From Mayfieldus sp038317345 (lineage in GTDB: Bacteria; Actinomycetota; Thermoleophilia; Solirubrobacterales; 70-9), in contig JBBQBH010000004.1 of NCBI GenBank assembly GCA_038317345.1, positions 1 to 64,000 on the forward strand: a stretch of 64,000 bases of DNA, written 5' to 3'. A model generated the notes under the pieces. The model searched no databases. It saw only the letters and a list, made by a program, of their open reading frames with translations, and was not told the origin of the DNA. The position numbers were made by a program, and so were the translations under genes. Positions within the stretch are counted from its first letter, which is position 1. Each line of letters begins with the position of its first letter. Below are positions 60,993-64,000 of this stretch, one piece after another.

Positions 60993-61342
60993 CAGCTGCG
61001 CCTCCGGCGCGCCAGCAGGTGCTCGCGCAACAGCAGCGCCAGCCCGAGAATGAAGACCTCGCCGCCGATCAAGACCAGCCAGATGCCAAACGCCACGCCG
61101 TTGAGGGTCATCGCGGCCCCGAAGGCGACCAGCACTGTCGGAAGGCTTGAGTCGGGCAGATGGCGAGAGCGTTCGGTCCAGCCCTGCAGCAAGGCCACAA
61201 CACCGAGCAGCACGCTGCCGAGCGCGGCTGCGCCCAGCAGGGCCGGGGGCAGAGGATCAGGCGTCCAGATCCAAAGGACGGTGGCCAGCAGCCCCAGCCA
61301 GAGGCCCCAGCCGATCAGATATGGAGCCCCGGTCCTGCTCAT
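60992..61342 (-). CDS. small oxidase-associated membrane protein
   Basis: A 116-residue protein with four hydrophobic helices and a basic tail (REHLLARRRRS). It is wedged between ctaD and ctaG with a four-base overlap on one side and one base on the other. By position and size it may be a small structural subunit comparable to subunit III/IV; no motif confirms this. Confidence 0.6.
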   Translation of the reverse strand: MSRTGAPYLIGWGLWLGLLATVLWIWTPDPLPPALLGAAALGSVLLGVVALLQGWTERSRHLPDSSLPTVLVAFGAAMTLNGVAFGIWLVLIGGEVFILGLALLLREHLLARRRRS

Positions 61343-62946
61343 CGCTGCTCTCCGTGGCGCAGATCGAATAGCGGGGCATAGGAGCGAATCGGCGGCAGGG
61401 CGTGGAAGTTAAACCGCGGCGGCGGCGAGCTGGTAGCCCACTCCAGGGTGTGGCCCTCCCACGGATCATCGCCAGCCGGACGGCGATCTCGCAGCGAGAG
61501 AACCAGGTTGAGAAGGAAGACCGCGATTCCGCTGGCGATGATGAAAGCGCCGATCGTCGAGACGATGTTCAGACCCTGAAAGCCGGTGCTTGAGGGGTAG
61601 GTTGCTACGCGCCGCACCATCCCGTCATAGCCAAGGATGAACATCGGAAAGAAGGTCAGGTTGGTCCCGACGAACAGCAGGACGAAGTTGAGCTTGCCCA
61701 GGCCCTCACGCAGGAAGACACCGGTGACCTTGGGAAACCAGTAATAGATGGCGGCAAAGAGCCCGAACATGCTGCCGGCGAACAGCGTGTAGTGGAAGTG
61801 GGCCACGATGAAGTAACTGCCGTGGACGTCGTAATTCAGCGGCGGCGAGCCGAGCATCACGCCGGTGAGCCCGCCGATCAGAAACTGAACGAGGAAGCCG
61901 AGGGCGAAGAGCATCGGCGTTCGAAGGCTGATCTTGCCCCCCCACATCGTGCCGAGGATGTCGAAGTACTCGATCCCGGCCGGGATAGCCAGCGCCGTCG
62001 AGGTCAGCGAGAAGTACTGGTTGGTCACTTGACCGGTGGTGAACATGTGATGGGCCCAGACGCTCATCGAGCCTCCGGCAAAGATGAGCAGCGAGACGAT
62101 CAGCGGCCGATAGCCGAAGAAGCGCTTGCGCGAGAAGACCGCCACCACCTCGGCGACCGCTCCGAGGAAGGGGAAGAACATCACGTAGACGACTGGATGG
62201 CCGTAAAACCAGAACAGGTGGATGTAGGTGATCGGCCCCCCAGCCGAGTCAAACACGCCACCCAGGTGACGTTCTGCCAGCAGCAGAGCCATGGCCACGA
62301 CCAAGACCGGGAAGATCATCACCACCATCAGGCAGGTGGCGACCATCGTCCAGCTGAAGACCGGTAGCCGTAGCATCGTCATCCCCGGAGCGCGGAACTT
62401 GAGGACAGTTGCCAGGACGGTGGCCCCGAGGACGAAACTGCCGAGCGCGGCCAGCAGAACGCCGATGATCCACAGATCCATCCCCGTTCCCGGCGTTCCC
62501 TGGCTGGCCGACAGCGGAACGTATCCCGTCCAGCCAGCTTTGCCGGCCCCGTGATCGGTCAGAAAGCCCGAGTACATGGTCAGGCCCCCGGCCACGATCA
62601 ACCAGTGACCGAACAGGGTCAACCGCGGTCCTGCGATGTCGGCAGCCCCGACCTGCAGCGGCACCAGGTAGACGCCAAGCGCCAGCGCCACCGGCGTCAC
62701 CACCAGGTAGATCATCGTCGAGCCGTGCATTGTGAAGAGCTGGTTGTAGGTGTCCCTGCCAACTAGCTGGGCGCCCGGATCGGCGAGCTGGCTGCGCATC
62801 ACCAGGGCGATCAGTCCGCCGGCCACGAAGAAGATCAGCGCCGCGCCGACGATGCGCAGGGCTATCCGCTTGTGGTCTGTAGTCGCGACCCAAGCGAGCA
62901 GGCCGCGCGGTGCCCGCGCCGCAGCAACTGCCGTCTGGGTGCTCAT
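61339..62946 (-). CDS. ctaD: cytochrome c oxidase subunit I, intact ligands
   Basis: A 535-residue COX1 with 12 helices. Low-spin heme a ligands are H74 and H385, heme a3 H383, CuB H250, H299 and H300, with Tyr254 positioned for the His-Tyr cross-link. The D-pathway Glu of GHPEV is Val (GHPVVY) and no YS motif replaces it; the K-pathway Lys aligns with Glu326 (IPAGIEYF). It accepts electrons from CtaC and reduces oxygen while pumping protons. It overlaps ctaC and the small membrane gene by four bases each. Confidence 0.94.
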   Translation of the reverse strand: MSTQTAVAAARAPRGLLAWVATTDHKRIALRIVGAALIFFVAGGLIALVMRSQLADPGAQLVGRDTYNQLFTMHGSTMIYLVVTPVALALGVYLVPLQVGAADIAGPRLTLFGHWLIVAGGLTMYSGFLTDHGAGKAGWTGYVPLSASQGTPGTGMDLWIIGVLLAALGSFVLGATVLATVLKFRAPGMTMLRLPVFSWTMVATCLMVVMIFPVLVVAMALLLAERHLGGVFDSAGGPITYIHLFWFYGHPVVYVMFFPFLGAVAEVVAVFSRKRFFGYRPLIVSLLIFAGGSMSVWAHHMFTTGQVTNQYFSLTSTALAIPAGIEYFDILGTMWGGKISLRTPMLFALGFLVQFLIGGLTGVMLGSPPLNYDVHGSYFIVAHFHYTLFAGSMFGLFAAIYYWFPKVTGVFLREGLGKLNFVLLFVGTNLTFFPMFILGYDGMVRRVATYPSSTGFQGLNIVSTIGAFIIASGIAVFLLNLVLSLRDRRPAGDDPWEGHTLEWATSSPPPRFNFHALPPIRSYAPLFDLRHGEQR

Positions 62947-63593
62947 CTGCGACGGCCTCCCGGTACCCGGGGTCGGCGGCGGTCTGAAAGCCAGCTGGCG
63001 AAATCTCTCGGGGTCAGGGAGAGGACGTTGAAGGTCATATCGGCGTGGTGAAGGCCACAGAACTCAGCGCACTCGCCCAGGTTCAGCCCAGGCCGATCAA
63101 AGGTGAGGTCGAAGCTGGTCTCGCGTTTCGGGAAGAGATCGCGCTTGAAGCGCAGGGCTGGAACCCAGAAGGAGTGGATGACGTCGAGCGAGGTCCCCGT
63201 GAACTGGACCGTGGTGTTGGTTGGAACGCCCAGGATTGGCGGCTGGGTGTTGTCGCCGAGGACGCTGACCCGTTGCCCGACGTAGGTAAAGCGCCAGCCC
63301 CACTGAAAGGCGGTGACCTGCACCCGGAGACCCGGATCGGCTTGGACCTTGTCCTCGTTGGCCTCGGTGGTGAACGTGGTTTCGAGCAGGAGGGCGACGA
63401 TTGCCGCTACCAGCAACACGTAGATGGCCTCGCCCAGCGGCCAGCCAGTGCGTTGACGGGGAAGCTCGTCGTCGCGGCGGCGAAAACGAACGACGATGAA
63501 GAGGATCGTCCCAATGACGATCACGAAGACGGCCAGAGCAATCGGGCCGTAAAGCGAAGCGACATGCTGGAAGTCGCTCTGGGTGCTCTTCAT
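62943..63593 (-). CDS. ctaC: cytochrome c oxidase subunit II, intact CuA
   Basis: A 216-residue protein with two membrane helices (about 15-36 and 53-74) and a cupredoxin domain. CuA ligands are complete: H140, C175, C179, H183 and M186 (CAEFCGLHHADM), with the aromatic entry site AFQWGWRF. ATG 63593 starts the operon; the 208 bases upstream to the next gene contain its promoter region. It has no fused cytochrome c domain, fitting electron delivery from QcrC. Confidence 0.94.
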   Translation of the reverse strand: MKSTQSDFQHVASLYGPIALAVFVIVIGTILFIVVRFRRRDDELPRQRTGWPLGEAIYVLLVAAIVALLLETTFTTEANEDKVQADPGLRVQVTAFQWGWRFTYVGQRVSVLGDNTQPPILGVPTNTTVQFTGTSLDVIHSFWVPALRFKRDLFPKRETSFDLTFDRPGLNLGECAEFCGLHHADMTFNVLSLTPRDFASWLSDRRRPRVPGGRRR

Positions 63594-63801
63594 CGCTACG
63601 ACCGCACTTGCCTCCTGCCGTTGACGCCGTCAATATATATCTGGGGTTGCCCTCGCCCCATATCTTCGGCGAGGCTTCGCGATTAGCAATGTGTTTCTGC
63701 GCGAGCTCGCGCTGTGTAGCCGAATCGCATGTCGCCGCGGCTGCCCTTGCGCCAGTTGCAGTTCAGACCGAGCCTGCTAGCGAGCGAAGCGCCTGGTTTT
63801 C

Positions 63802-64000
63802 TCACTCACGCTCGCCCTCCCCGCAGCCGACCACCGCGCACTCGAGCAGCAGCGCGTGGACGAAGGCTTGCGGCAGGTTGCCCCGCATCTGGCGCTGTCG
63901 GACGTCGAACTCCTCAGAGAGCAGACCGGGTGGACCACAGGCGGCGCGGTTGCGTTCGAACCAGCGTGCCGCCCGCCAATAATCTCCCTGCTGGTGCCAG
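63802..64000 (-). CDS. GH15-type glycoside hydrolase, C-terminal fragment
   Basis: The last 65 or so residues of a gene entering from beyond the right edge, ending at TGA 63802-63804. GPPGLLSEEFDVRQRQMRGN followed by LPQAFVHALLLEC matches the C-terminal catalytic-barrel end of bacterial GH15 glucoamylase/trehalase-like proteins. The 5' part is outside the window. Confidence 0.65.
   Translation of the reverse strand, partial: WHQQGDYWRAARWFERNRAACGPPGLLSEEFDVRQRQMRGNLPQAFVHALLLECAVVGCGEGERE

Overview
The window is high-GC, densely packed bacterial chromosome. An aa3-type oxidase with a qcrCAB module, a PduO-type cobalamin adenosyltransferase, frequent GTG/TTG starts and actinobacterial-looking gene content point to a deep-branching actinobacterium (Thermoleophilia/Solirubrobacterales-like). 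This assignment is inferred from gene content; no rRNA is present.

Layout. 1-2.5 kb: the end of an MlaE-type permease, a small membrane protein, a membrane-anchored stress-domain protein, a diheme lipoprotein cytochrome c and a CBS-pair protein. 2.5-7.6 kb: a minus-strand cytochrome-oxidase-like operon (COX2-like, COX1-like, ctaA, ctaB, two small membrane proteins). Its COX1 and COX2 homologues have lost nearly all metal ligands. 7.7-14 kb: a double SCP2 - R2lox-like fusion, a PAP2-type membrane protein, a flippase/LPG-synthase-like protein, thioredoxin reductase and a metallo-beta-lactamase-fold protein. 14-20 kb: beta-oxidation genes (3-hydroxyacyl-CoA dehydrogenase, enoyl-CoA hydratase, acyl-CoA dehydrogenase, thiolase) with a class IV aminotransferase and a 58-bp tandem repeat. 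20-31.7 kb: housekeeping and hypothetical genes (rhodanese, NUDIX, cupin, SDR, OsmC, PduO, DUF1015), tRNA-Pro, a haloperoxidase-like remnant, a polytopic membrane protein and a sulfatase.

31.8-56.5 kb is a catabolic island of visibly lower GC. It encodes a ureidoglycolate lyase-like protein, two ureohydrolases, two class III aminotransferases, an aldehyde dehydrogenase, a glutamate-type dehydrogenase, a nitrilase-family amidase, an amidohydrolase, an isochorismatase-family hydrolase, a PuuE-like deacetylase, a five-gene peptide-type ABC importer, a PucR-family and two FCD/GntR regulators, and a CapA-like protein. Together they look like import and stepwise breakdown of ureido/guanidino/amine compounds: amidino or carbamoyl groups removed, the amine transaminated, the aldehyde oxidised, and glutamate nitrogen released by the dehydrogenase. 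Two related leader-like sequences precede an aminotransferase gene and the importer operon. The island ends at a tRNA-Arg followed by decayed sequence.

57.3-63.6 kb: a compact overlapping minus-strand respiratory operon, ctaC-ctaD-small membrane protein-ctaG-qcrC-qcrA-qcrB, with intact CuA, heme and CuB ligands. The only ctaA/ctaB in the window lie in the degenerate cluster. The right edge holds the 3' end of a GH15-type glycoside hydrolase.

The most notable observation is the paired degenerate heme-copper oxidase subunits I and II. Next are the SCP2-SCP2-R2lox fusion and the paired leader-like elements inside the catabolic island.
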